Shown piece by piece: positions 1 through 6,664 of a DNA stretch of 9,893 nucleotides. This stretch comes from Rhodobacterales bacterium 34-62-10 (GTDB lineage Bacteria > Pseudomonadota > Alphaproteobacteria > Rhodobacterales > Rhodobacteraceae). The notes beneath the pieces were generated by a model. That model was not told the origin of the DNA and ran no database searches. It worked only from the letters and a program-made list of their open reading frames with translations. The translations under genes and the position numbers were made by a program. The stretch is taken from assembly GCA_002282555.1 (NCBI GenBank), contig NCJR01000055.1, positions 1 to 9,893 of the forward strand. Reading direction: 5' to 3'. Position 1 is the stretch's first letter, and the number at the start of each line of letters is the position of its first letter.

Positions 1-406
1 CGACGAGGGACATGTCGCCTTTGAGCACGTTGAAGATTTGCGGCAGTTCGTCCAGCGAGAAGCGGCGCAGGATGCGGCCCGCGGGGGTGATGCGCGGGTC
101 GTGGCGCGATTTGAAGCAGATCCCGGCGCGGTCGGATTGCGCCAGCAGAGCGGCGCGGCGGGCTTCCGCATCGGAATACATGGAGCGGAATTTGATCATG
201 CCGAAGCGTCGGCCGTTCAGACCGATGCGGGTCTGGACGAAAAAAACCGGGCCGGGGCTGGAGAGTTTGACGGTCAGTGCGGTGGCCAGAAGAAGCGGCC
301 AGATCAGCAGTAGGCCGGCGAGGGTGAGGGTGATGTCCAGCGGGCGTTTCCACAGCGGATGCGCGCGGGCGGGTGACAAGGCATGGGAGAAGGAAATGTC
401 GGACAT
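1..406 (-). CDS. Initiating sugar phosphotransferase (ExoY/WcaJ/PglC-type), N-terminal part, cut by left window edge
   Basis: Likely transfers a sugar-1-phosphate from a UDP-sugar to undecaprenyl phosphate at the inner membrane, the first step of repeat-unit assembly. The 135 visible residues begin MSDISFSHAL and show the bacterial sugar transferase signatures in order: KRPLDI (20-25), one hydrophobic segment (about 26-46), SPGPVFFVQTRIG (50-62), KFRSMYSDAE (72-81), DPRITPAGRILRRFSLDELPQ in the 103-123 region, and NVLKGDMSLV at the cut end. LDE at 118-120 matches the catalytic Asp-Glu pair of monotopic phosphoglycosyl transferases. No long N-terminal multi-helix domain precedes the catalytic part, so it is the short ExoY/PglC-like form rather than the long WcaJ form. 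The ATG at 406-404 has a GAAAG stretch eight bases upstream. It follows the Wzz-like gene by 39 bases and is probably in the same operon. The specific sugar cannot be read from the sequence. Confidence 0.93.
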   Translation of the reverse strand, partial: MSDISFSHALSPARAHPLWKRPLDITLTLAGLLLIWPLLLATALTVKLSSPGPVFFVQTRIGLNGRRFGMIKFRSMYSDAEARRAALLAQSDRAGICFKSRHDPRITPAGRILRRFSLDELPQIFNVLKGDMSLV

Positions 407-445
407 TGGCAGCACTTTCAAAGGAACACAGAAGGGATGGGGGGA

Positions 446-2497
446 TCAGGGCATCAGGCCGGGGTCGCCTGCCTGCGCGCCTGTGAAGGCCACGACACCG
501 CCCTGACGGGGCAGCAGGTCGAGTTGCGCGATGCGGGCGGCGATGGCGGAGGTGCGGTCTTTGGCGCGGATGTCGGCCAAGGCCAGATCCGCGACCGAGA
601 TCAGCAATTCGGCGGCGGGGTCATCGCGCAGGGACCCGGCGTTGAGGATGACCACTTCGGAGCCTGCGCCGATGGCGGCGAGGGCGTCGCGGATCGCGGC
701 CACGCCGATGGAGCCTGCATCGACGGTGGTGTCGATGCCTGCTGGCAGGATCGAGAGCGAGGCGAAGGGGGGAAAGGCGATGGGCTGACCTTTCTGGCCG
801 CGCAGCACCTCGCGCCAGCCTTGGCCATTGGCCATATCCAGCGAGCAGGTCAGACCGTCGGGGCGCAGGTCGGCGTCGATCAGGAGGGTGCGGACATTGG
901 CGCGGGCAAAGCTTTGGGCAAGCGCAAGCGCCATCTGATCGGCAGAGCCGCTGTCGAGGCGCGTGACCACGATCACGCGGGCGGCGCCGGGGATCAGCGG
1001 GGCGCGCAGCGGGTGCAGTTGCAGCGCGTTGCGCAGCAGATCAGCGCCCTTGGGATCAATGGTGCTGGCGCGCAGGACGCGCAGGACCGGGACGAGATGG
1101 GTCCAGCGGGTGAGGGCGTCGGACCAGCGCAGCCGTGACGAGGCAAGTCCACGGGCGAGGGTGAGGACGAGGGCCAGCATCAGCCCGCCTGCCAGACCCG
1201 CGACCGCGTTCAGCTTGCTGCTGTCCTCGGCCGGATCGGGGGAGCGCGAGGGGGGTGACATCACGACCGAGTAGCCGGGCAGGGCGCGGCCTGCTTCGAG
1301 CCGGATGATCTCGAGCGCCTTGCGGGTGTCGTCGAGCAGGGCGCGGGTATCCTCGGCCTCTTCCTGAAGGCTGGCGAGTTCGGCGCGTTTGCGGTTCAGA
1401 TCGCGCGCTTCGGTCCGGGCCACCTCAAGCTGGGCGGTGACCTTGTCAAGGAGGGCTGCGATTTCATCCACGCTGGCTTGCGGATCGGCGCTTGAAGTAT
1501 CGGTCAGCGCCCCGGTCTGGCCCAACACCTTGATCTGTTCGCGGCGTTCGGACATGGCGCGGTCGATCACCGCGATTTCCTGTTGTTTGTCGCGGATTTG
1601 CGCGGTTTCGGGCGCATAGCGCGTGATCAGGGTGGCCAGTTCCGCAGAGCGCTTGGCGCGGTCGAAGTTGAGGTCGGCCAAGGCGCGGTCGAGCAGCGTG
1701 GCGCGCAGGATTTCTTCATCCGACATGTCGGCCGACGAGGTGCCAGCGGCGGCGCGCAGGGAGGTGAGCGTCGCCTCGATCTCGGAGCGGCGGGCGGAGA
1801 GGGCGTCGATTTGCGCGACCTTTTCCACATGGGCCTTGGTCAGCGAGTCGATGCCGAATTCGCCGCCCACGGCCAGCGTGCGCTGGCGGATTTCGGTCTG
1901 GCGGGCGGTCAGTTCTGCTTCGCGCTCTTGCAGTTCGGACAGGCGCACGGCGCTGCGTTTCGCCTCGGTCTCGGCCTTCATGTCGAGATAGGCGGTGACG
2001 ATGGCCTCGAGTTTGGCGGGGGCGAAGGCGGCATCGCGTGACTTGGTGTTGAGCACGATCAGGCTGTCGTTGCGCTTGATCTCGATCGAGCCGCCCAGAT
2101 CGGCGGCGGACATGTCGGCGGTGAGTTCGGGGAATTGGGCCCGCAGGCTTTGGGCCGCGCGTTCCATGACGGGATGCGAGGCGACATAGCTGGTCTCGGC
2201 CTTGACGAAGCTGTCGAAGGTCTTGAGCACCGAGTCGTCCCCGGTGCGGTAGAGGATATTGGCCTCTTGCGGGTAGACCCGCAGGATCGCCTGCGAGCTG
2301 TAAAGCTCGACCCCTGCGACGAAGCCGAGAACGGCCAGCGCGCTGCCCAGTGCTGCACCCACGGCCGAAGCTTTGATCCAGTTGCCGCGCATCGCGCGCC
2401 CGAGGGCCGCGAGCGGGTTCTGCTCGACCGGCGCGCGCGGCGCGACCTCGGCAAAGGATTGCGCGCCGTCAGCCATATGGGTGCAGGCTGCGGTCAT
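446..2497 (-). CDS. Wzz/GumC-type polysaccharide co-polymerase with degenerate BY-kinase domain
   Basis: Predicted inner-membrane chain-length determinant of 683 residues. Order seen: cytosolic N-terminus, first membrane segment (about 43-63), Wzz-type periplasmic start, a long charged heptad-rich coiled-coil region (about 175-400), the proline-rich stretch SPPSRSPDP (414-422) typical before the second membrane helix, that helix (about 430-448), then a cytosolic domain with the fold order of a bacterial tyrosine kinase. LLIDADLRPDG (538-548) is a good Walker A' motif. The Walker A position (about 511-528) reads TRLDSGSADQMALALAQS and lacks the GK[ST] core; the Walker B position reads VVILNAG (615-621) without the acidic residue; and the cytosolic part contains no tyrosine, so no autophosphorylation tail. 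This suggests a structural, kinase-dead co-polymerase. The start at 2497 is chosen because it overlaps the upstream stop as ATGA; the frame stays open to 2566, and an ATG at 2476 is an alternative. Confidence 0.9.
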   Translation of the reverse strand: MTAACTHMADGAQSFAEVAPRAPVEQNPLAALGRAMRGNWIKASAVGAALGSALAVLGFVAGVELYSSQAILRVYPQEANILYRTGDDSVLKTFDSFVKAETSYVASHPVMERAAQSLRAQFPELTADMSAADLGGSIEIKRNDSLIVLNTKSRDAAFAPAKLEAIVTAYLDMKAETEAKRSAVRLSELQEREAELTARQTEIRQRTLAVGGEFGIDSLTKAHVEKVAQIDALSARRSEIEATLTSLRAAAGTSSADMSDEEILRATLLDRALADLNFDRAKRSAELATLITRYAPETAQIRDKQQEIAVIDRAMSERREQIKVLGQTGALTDTSSADPQASVDEIAALLDKVTAQLEVARTEARDLNRKRAELASLQEEAEDTRALLDDTRKALEIIRLEAGRALPGYSVVMSPPSRSPDPAEDSSKLNAVAGLAGGLMLALVLTLARGLASSRLRWSDALTRWTHLVPVLRVLRASTIDPKGADLLRNALQLHPLRAPLIPGAARVIVVTRLDSGSADQMALALAQSFARANVRTLLIDADLRPDGLTCSLDMANGQGWREVLRGQKGQPIAFPPFASLSILPAGIDTTVDAGSIGVAAIRDALAAIGAGSEVVILNAGSLRDDPAAELLISVADLALADIRAKDRTSAIAARIAQLDLLPRQGGVVAFTGAQAGDPGLMP

Positions 2498-3324
2498 GAC
2501 TTTTGACCGATCAGGCGATTGGTGGTGTCGCGTTCCCAGACGGTGGCGGCGGCCTCGGACTCGCATGCCAGTTGCAGCCGCACCAGCACCATGATGGCGG
2601 CGAAAACGGCTGTGTCGGCCCAGAGGCGCGGGCGTGGCAACGCGTGGCGCAGCATGGCGGCGGGGCCGCCGTTACGCTTGGCTCCGATGAAGGCGACGGC
2701 GCGTGCCCCGCGCAGGGCACGGCGGCGGACGCGGATCAGGGTCAGGAGATTGCGCGGAGCGCGGGCGGTGAAGCTGCAGTCCGGCACATAGGCAATGCCC
2801 AGCGGTTCCAGTGTGCGGCGGATGTATTCGTCATCCGCCGTGACCTGTGGCAGGGGAAACAGGCCCTTGGCCGCTTGGGATGAAATCGCGAAGAGGCCGC
2901 CGAACTTGCCCCTGGCGAAATAGGGGTTGTGGACCCATGCCCGCATATAGGCCCGCACCAGGGCAGAGCTGCCGGTGGTGTCGATCTTCATCTGGCCGCA
3001 GGCGGCCTGGGCGTGTTCCAGCGCGTCGATCAGCAGCATGATCTGCGCGGGCGTTGTCTCAATGTCGGCATCCAGAAACACGATCGGGCGGTTCGGCACC
3101 GCGCAGACTTTGCCGATGTTGAGCGCGTTGATCTTACCGGGGCGGCCGGTTTCCAGCACGAAAGCCTCGGGCGCAGTGTGGCGCGCGATCTTGGCGGTGT
3201 CGTCGGTGCAGGCATTGGCGATCACGACCAGACGCAGGCGCGGGTCACGCAGGGCGGACAGCGTGCGGGCGATCACCGCCGCCTCGTTCCAGGCGGGGAT
3301 CAGGATTGTGGCGATCTGTGTCAT
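2494..3324 (-). CDS. Glycosyltransferase family 2
   Basis: Protein of 276 residues with a GT-A fold signature. IPAWNEA (9-15) opens the nucleotide-binding half, ANACTDDT (36-43) follows, GRPGKINALN (60-69) matches the conserved Gly-Lys-Ala-Leu-Asn region of processive-type GT2 enzymes, and FLDADIE (84-90) holds the DxD-like metal site. ADDEYIRR (163-170) is the acidic catalytic region, and RVRRRALRG (198-206) stands where the Q/RxxRW acceptor motif is usually found. A hydrophobic stretch near 235-252 could touch the membrane. It probably adds one sugar to the lipid-linked repeat unit on the cytoplasmic face; donor and linkage cannot be told. It starts in an ATGA overlap with the Alg13-like gene and ends in an ATGA overlap with the Wzz-like gene, so translation of the three is probably coupled. 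Confidence 0.92.
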   Translation of the reverse strand: MTQIATILIPAWNEAAVIARTLSALRDPRLRLVVIANACTDDTAKIARHTAPEAFVLETGRPGKINALNIGKVCAVPNRPIVFLDADIETTPAQIMLLIDALEHAQAACGQMKIDTTGSSALVRAYMRAWVHNPYFARGKFGGLFAISSQAAKGLFPLPQVTADDEYIRRTLEPLGIAYVPDCSFTARAPRNLLTLIRVRRRALRGARAVAFIGAKRNGGPAAMLRHALPRPRLWADTAVFAAIMVLVRLQLACESEAAATVWERDTTNRLIGQKS

Positions 3325-3869
3325 GCGCGCATCCGCCCCCTGATCATCAGAGGACCGCGCGCGGGGCGGGTGTTTTCGAGCCAGATGAAGTCCTTGAGCG
3401 TGTCCAGAAGGCGCGGCGAGGCGGTGGCGGCAAGCCGCGGCTGGACGGTGGCGGTCTTGGCGAGGGTTGCGGCCAGTGTCGTGGCGAGGGCAGCACCGAG
3501 GTCGCGGGCGTCATCAATCACGGTGACGTTCGAGAGCACGGCCATTTCAGCGGCGGTGGCCAGTTGGTGATCGTTGCGATGTTCGCCATAAGCGGCCCGG
3601 CGCGGCATGAGGATCACCGGTTTTCCGGCCTCGGCTGCGGCGAGGATGGTGCCCATTCCGGCATGGGCCACGATCACGCTGGCCTGTGCCATTTGCGCGG
3701 CAAAGGCGGCCTGATCCAGATGGGTGTGGCAGGTCAGGTGGGCATACTGCGTGCGGATCGCCCCGGTCTGGGCGGTGACGGGCACGTTCGGGTTGAGGTG
3801 GGCCCAGTCGTTCAGGGCGGACAGAAGGCGGTCGAAGGGCAGCTGTGTGCCGACGGTTGCGAAAATCAT
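3321..3869 (-). CDS. Alg13-like (PssE/EpsF/Cps14G-type) glycosyltransferase subunit
   Basis: Protein of 182 residues matching the C-terminal half of GT28-type UDP-sugar transferases. It starts MIFATVGTQLPFDRL (1-15), the family's usual N-terminus, and has HAGMGT (69-74), GKPVILMPR (82-90) and GEHRNDHQ (95-102), the UDP-sugar binding core. In characterised split enzymes (yeast Alg13/Alg14, pneumococcal Cps14G/Cps14F) this subunit is the catalytic or donor-binding partner and needs an Alg14-like membrane partner, which is encoded directly upstream here. The reading frame is open far upstream, to 4406, but that extension is arginine/proline-rich and lies over the Alg14-like gene in another frame, so the ATG at 3869-3867 is taken as the start. 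No clear ribosome binding site precedes it. It ends in ATGA with the next GT2 gene. The C-terminal ~30 residues after the core match no motif I recognise. Confidence 0.9.
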   Translation of the reverse strand: MIFATVGTQLPFDRLLSALNDWAHLNPNVPVTAQTGAIRTQYAHLTCHTHLDQAAFAAQMAQASVIVAHAGMGTILAAAEAGKPVILMPRRAAYGEHRNDHQLATAAEMAVLSNVTVIDDARDLGAALATTLAATLAKTATVQPRLAATASPRLLDTLKDFIWLENTRPARGPLMIRGRMRA

Positions 3870-3916
3870 GTTTGGGGGCTTTCGGATTTTGTTTTCGGGC
3901 TTTGGGGGGGGCGTGA
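3870..3916 (-). other. Short spacer between Alg14-like and Alg13-like genes with a C8 homopolymer
   Basis: This 47-base spacer reads, on the coding strand, as runs of C and A. A run of eight C (3911-3904) starts five bases after the Alg14-like stop codon. CCCCCAAA and CCGAAA each occur twice, so the spacer looks like a degenerate internal duplication. No Shine-Dalgarno sequence is seen before the downstream ATG. It lies after the stop, so length changes in the run would alter spacing rather than frame. Confidence 0.6.
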
Positions 3917-4390
3917 TCAGATCACGGCGCCGCAGAATTCGGTGCCATGGTTTTCCGCGACGCCGGGCCACTGGCTGAGCACGCGGTCGGCGACGCCTTT
4001 GGACAGGCGGGCGGAGACCGAAAGCTCGCGGGCATTGGCGATGCTGTCGATGAACATGGTGCGCGCGCCGATCAGACGGGCGATGCGGATGGCCAGATAA
4101 CCGCCTGCCGCGCCGGTCGAGATCACCACATCGGGGCGCACGCGGGCGACGATCACCGCCAGCCGCAGCGCGGTCAGGATCAGGCGGAAGGGGCGGTCCT
4201 TGTTGGCGTCCGGAAAGCGGTGGAACGGGGCCGGGGCGACCATCTGCGCCGACGAGGGATCGACGGAGGCGAAATGCACTTCGGCGCCCGCGAAGGCGGG
4301 GCGCAGGCGGAGCATCTGGACCCAGTGGCCGCCGCCGGAGGAGACGGCGAGCAGGCGGGTGGGGCGGGGTCTGGAGGGGCTTGGGGGCAT
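3917..4390 (-). CDS. Alg14-like (PssD/EpsE/Cps14F-type) glycosyltransferase subunit
   Basis: Protein of 157 residues resembling Alg14 and the N-terminal half of GT28 enzymes. Visible motifs are LLAVSSGGGHWVQML (13-27), equivalent to the SGGH acceptor-site loop, RPDVVISTGAAGGYLA (85-100), FIDSIANARELSVSARL (113-129) and VLSQWPGV (137-144). This order is characteristic of the family. Its known role is to anchor and activate the Alg13-like partner; the hydrophobic stretch around 68-83 could be membrane-associated. The first ten residues are Pro/Ser/Arg-rich rather than the N-terminal anchor of eukaryotic Alg14. The ATG at 4390-4388 has GAAAGG eight bases upstream, one of the clearest ribosome sites in the window. 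It is the first gene after the 143-base gap and may head its own transcript. The partner gene follows after 47 bases. Confidence 0.9.
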   Translation of the reverse strand: MPPSPSRPRPTRLLAVSSGGGHWVQMLRLRPAFAGAEVHFASVDPSSAQMVAPAPFHRFPDANKDRPFRLILTALRLAVIVARVRPDVVISTGAAGGYLAIRIARLIGARTMFIDSIANARELSVSARLSKGVADRVLSQWPGVAENHGTEFCGAVI

Positions 4391-4398
4391 AGGCTGAA

Positions 4399-4404
4399 CC
4401 TTTC
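4399..4404 (-). promoter_or_regulatory. Ribosome binding site of the Alg14-like gene
   Basis: GAAAGG lies eight bases before the ATG at 4390. It supports this start and indicates independent translation initiation rather than coupling to the GT4 gene 143 bases upstream. Confidence 0.65.
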
Positions 4405-4410
4405 AATCTG

Positions 4411-4425
4411 GGGTACGAAATACCC
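4411..4425 (-). repeat. Small hairpin before the ribosome site of the Alg14-like gene
   Basis: GGGTA and TACCC pair around a 5-base loop (TTTCG in coding direction). The 3' arm ends six bases before the GAAAGG ribosome site, inside the predicted leader. It is short enough to have arisen by chance, but its place could affect translation start. Confidence 0.35.
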
Positions 4426-4445
4426 GTTCTTGTTAGGTCAGTTCG

Positions 4446-4474
4446 ATTCTAAATACTTGGTAACAAATGGAAAA
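4446..4474 (-). promoter_or_regulatory. Candidate sigma70-type promoter
   Basis: On the minus strand, TAGAAT (4451-4446) matches five of six bases of the -10 consensus, and TTTTCC (4474-4469) matches three of six of the -35 consensus, with a 17-base spacer. Transcription would begin near 4439 and give a leader of about 50 bases before the Alg14-like start. The AT-rich setting supports it; the weak -35 suggests an activator may be needed. The sequence is the only evidence. Confidence 0.4.
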
Positions 4475-4498
4475 TTGGCGGCGCGGGTGGATGTGCCA

Positions 4499-4516
4499 CC
4501 TATCCGGTGGGATAGG
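4499..4516. repeat. Perfect inverted repeat, 7-base arms with 4-base loop
   Basis: CCTATCC and GGATAGG flank GGTG on the plus strand (CACC on the minus strand). It begins 18 bases after the GT4 stop codon in coding direction. Two further 5-base inverted repeats overlap it: CCACC/GGTGG (4496-4510) and GGTGG/CCACC (4486-4500). The three pairings share bases and cannot all form at once. It could be a dyad operator or an RNA structure; no protein family can be assigned. Confidence 0.55.
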
Positions 4517-4533
4517 CGGGCGGCCCCTCCGGG

Positions 4534-5730
4534 TCAGGTGACGATGCTTTGGTAAAGCGCCACCATCCGGGCGGCCTTGGCGGGCCAGAGACCGTCGCGT
4601 TCCACCTTGGCGCGGGCAGCGGTGCCAAGCTGAAACAGGCGGTCGGGCGCGGTGGCGAGGGCGCGAATCGCGGTGGCGATATCGGTGGCAAAACGGTCGG
4701 GTGTGCTGACGGGGACGCGCAGGCCGCAGGTGTCGTCGATGATGAAATCGGGACCACCGCGCGCGGCGGTGATGACGGGGAGGGCGTGGCGCATCGCCTC
4801 GTAGAGAACGCCGCCTGCGGGTTCGCGGAAGGAGGGGAACACGAAGATGTCGTGGCTGCGGTAGAGGTCTTCGATCCGGTCGCGGGGCTGGCGGTCGAGG
4901 AAGGTGACGCGGTCCGACAGGCCCAGTGCGGCGGCCTCGGCCCGGCAGAGGGCGATTTCCTCGCCGCCGCCCGCGCTGGTCAGGGTCACGGGCAGATCGC
5001 GCAGAAGGGCCATGGCGCGAACGGTGTCGCGCAGGCCCTTGGTGCGGACGCCGCGTCCGACATGCAGAAGGCGCAGGGGGCCGGGCGCGCGGGGTGTTGT
5101 GCGGAGTGGCGCGACGTTGTCGATGCCCAGTTCGAGGACAGCTTCGAAGCGTTTGAGCGGGATCGCGGCGAGGATGTCGCGCACATAGGGTGCGACGCCC
5201 AGAACGCAGGCGGCATTCGCATAGCTGGCGCGCAGCCATGGGTCGTGGCGGAAGCGGAATCCGTCGAGATTGCGCAGGCGGGTGAACAACGGCGCGGAGC
5301 CGGCCTCGGCCTGAAAACCCTCGGGTGTGGAGAGCGCGCCACCCAGCGGGCCGATCACATAGGGCACCGGGAAATGGCGCAGGGGTGAGGCATAGCGGGC
5401 GGCCTGCGGCATCAGTTGATGCGCGATGTCGAAGGTGTCGCCTTGGGAGATGGCGACGGTTATCCAGCGGCGGACATGGGCGGCGAAGATCGGCCACGCG
5501 GGTTTCAGCATCGCGTTCAGGCGTTCGTTGCGGCGCGCCCATGCGGGTTCGGGCCACGTCACGACGCGCGCGCCGGGCAGTTGTGCCGACAGTGGCGCGC
5601 GACCCGGACGCTCGAATGACAGGACAGTCAGATCGGTCAGGCGGGACAGGGCTTCGGCCCATTTGAAGGCGATATACGCCTCGCCTATGTCAGTGCCGTC
5701 GATATTGGGGGCGATCAGCAGGAGTTTCAT
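4534..5730 (-). CDS. Glycosyltransferase family 4 (GT-B fold)
   Basis: Protein of 398 residues beginning MKLLLIAPNIDGTDIGEAY. The N-terminal acceptor domain runs to about 200. The linker to the C-terminal donor domain contains RLLHVGRGVRTKGLRD (220-235), the usual 'vGRl...KG' stretch. FREPAGGVLYEAM (301-313) contains the EX7E motif (E303 and E311), followed by LPVITAARGGPDFII (317-331) and the matching GLRVP. This is diagnostic for GT4 retaining transferases such as WcaL, PimB or GumH types. It probably adds a sugar to the lipid-linked repeat unit in the cytoplasm; the donor is unknown. The frame is open upstream to 6054, but that stretch overlies the GT2 gene in another frame, and the ATG at 5730 sits in an ATGA overlap with the GT2 stop, so this start is chosen. 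It is the last gene before the 143-base gap. Confidence 0.93.
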   Translation of the reverse strand: MKLLLIAPNIDGTDIGEAYIAFKWAEALSRLTDLTVLSFERPGRAPLSAQLPGARVVTWPEPAWARRNERLNAMLKPAWPIFAAHVRRWITVAISQGDTFDIAHQLMPQAARYASPLRHFPVPYVIGPLGGALSTPEGFQAEAGSAPLFTRLRNLDGFRFRHDPWLRASYANAACVLGVAPYVRDILAAIPLKRFEAVLELGIDNVAPLRTTPRAPGPLRLLHVGRGVRTKGLRDTVRAMALLRDLPVTLTSAGGGEEIALCRAEAAALGLSDRVTFLDRQPRDRIEDLYRSHDIFVFPSFREPAGGVLYEAMRHALPVITAARGGPDFIIDDTCGLRVPVSTPDRFATDIATAIRALATAPDRLFQLGTAARAKVERDGLWPAKAARMVALYQSIVT

Positions 5731-6653
5731 GGTTTGACCCCGCGCGGCCATGCTTTGCCGAAATCGGCCAGCACACGGGTGAAATGGCGTGCGCGGGCGG
5801 TGGCCCCGGGGCGGCGAGCCAGGCTGATCGCGCCCCAGAGCAGCGCGCGCGAGGCATTGAACACCGCCAGCAGCGCGTAACAGGCCAGACCGCCCAGCAA
5901 GCCGCCGTGTTTGCGGTGCAGGCGGACGGTGCCTTCGGTCAGCATCACGTCGCGGCGGTGGTTCATGCTGCGGACCGAGCCGCCGCCGAAATGCGTGATC
6001 TCGCCGACCGGGGCGAAGACGATCTGCCAGCCTGCGTTTGAGAAGCGGCGGCACCAGTCGGTTTCCTCGCCATAGAAAAAGAACCCGCTGTCGAGCAGGC
6101 CGACGCGGGTTATCGCGGCGCGACGCACGAGCATGGCGCAGCCCGAGATCACCTCGACCCGGCGGAAATCGCGGCGATCCCAGCCCGCCATGCGGTAGCT
6201 GTCCAGCGCCTTGATCCGCGTCAGGCCCAAAGTTTGCGCCAGAAGATGGCGCAGCGAGGGGTAGGCGGTGGAGGAGGGTTGCACCGAACCATCGCGGTTC
6301 AGGATGCGCGGGCCCATCACGGCGACCTGCGGGTTGGCGTCCAAAAAGGCCACGCTGTCGGGCAGCACGCTGTCATGCACCAGCGTGTCGGTGTTCAGCA
6401 GCATGACATGCCGCCCGGTGGCGCGTTCCAGCGCTTGGTTGTTGGCGGCGGCGAAGCCACGGTTGTCGGTGTTGGCGATGCAGATCACACCGGGGAAGTC
6501 GGCGGCCAGCATCTGCACCGAGCCATCGGTCGAGCCGTTGTCGACCACGAACACCTCGGCCCGCAGCTTGCCCAGACCGGCGTGGACGGTGCCAAGGCAA
6601 TCGCGCAGCATGTCGCGGGTGTTCCAGTTCACGATGATGAGGGAGAGGTCCAT
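5727..6653 (-). CDS. Glycosyltransferase family 2 (WbbL/rhamnosyltransferase-like)
   Basis: Protein of 308 residues. Motifs in order: LSLIIVNWNT (3-12), VVDNGSTDGS (36-45), NRGFAAANNQAL (64-75), MLLNTDT (84-90, the metal-binding NTD in place of DxD), VISGCAMLVRR (168-178), FFYGEETDWCRR (192-203, the catalytic acidic region) and HFGGGS (221-226). This set is typical of WbbL/WcaA-like enzymes, many of which use dTDP-rhamnose, but the donor here is only a guess. A hydrophobic patch about 252-278 may contact the membrane. AAGGA six bases before the ATG overlaps the stop codon of the Wzy-like gene, so initiation probably follows termination upstream. It ends in ATGA with the GT4 gene. Confidence 0.93.
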   Translation of the reverse strand: MDLSLIIVNWNTRDMLRDCLGTVHAGLGKLRAEVFVVDNGSTDGSVQMLAADFPGVICIANTDNRGFAAANNQALERATGRHVMLLNTDTLVHDSVLPDSVAFLDANPQVAVMGPRILNRDGSVQPSSTAYPSLRHLLAQTLGLTRIKALDSYRMAGWDRRDFRRVEVISGCAMLVRRAAITRVGLLDSGFFFYGEETDWCRRFSNAGWQIVFAPVGEITHFGGGSVRSMNHRRDVMLTEGTVRLHRKHGGLLGGLACYALLAVFNASRALLWGAISLARRPGATARARHFTRVLADFGKAWPRGVKP

Positions 6654-6659
6654 GGGGCG

Positions 6660-6664
6660 TCCTT
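6660..6664 (-). promoter_or_regulatory. Ribosome binding site overlapping the Wzy-like stop codon
   Basis: On the coding strand TGAAGGA joins the stop of the Wzy-like gene to a good Shine-Dalgarno core, six bases before the GT2 ATG at 6653. It fixes that start and suggests termination-reinitiation coupling. Confidence 0.7.

Larger units (their letters stand above)
4391..4533 (-). promoter_or_regulatory. Intergenic regulatory region upstream of the Alg14/Alg13-Wzz-phosphotransferase genes
   Basis: This is the only gap over 50 bases in the window. It separates the upstream half of the cluster (GT4 and earlier) from the Alg14-like gene. Its middle is markedly AT-rich compared with its surroundings. 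It holds a cluster of inverted repeats just after the GT4 stop (4486-4516), a sigma70-like promoter candidate (4446-4474), a short hairpin (4411-4425) and a good ribosome site (4399-4404). I see no T-run after the repeats, so a classical intrinsic terminator is not supported. The simplest reading is an internal promoter with possible operator or leader control, making the left half of the cluster separately adjustable. Confidence 0.6.

Noticed and set aside
383..1138. Plus-strand open frame of 251 codons opposite the Wzz-like gene
   Set aside because: Gly/Asp/Ala-rich with no motif; the minus strand carries the recognisable domain.
2498..2566. Upstream extension of the Wzz-like frame
   Set aside because: It overlaps the GT2 C-terminus by 69 further bases and is Arg/His-rich; the ATGA start at 2497 is more economical.
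3870..4406. Upstream extension of the Alg13-like frame
   Set aside because: The extension is Arg/Pro-rich and overlies the Alg14-like gene in another frame; the family N-terminus MIFATVGTQ starts at 3869.
4486..4533. Intrinsic terminator after the GT4 gene
   Set aside because: Stems of only 5-7 pairs without a following T-run; read-through is the better assumption.
4433..5662. Second minus-strand frame of 409 codons across the GT4 gene
   Set aside because: Arg/Pro-rich out-of-frame translation; the EX7E glycosyltransferase is in the other frame.
5731..6054. Upstream extension of the GT4 frame
   Set aside because: It overlies the well-supported GT2 gene, and the ATG at 5730 is set by the ATGA overlap and the usual GT4 N-terminus.
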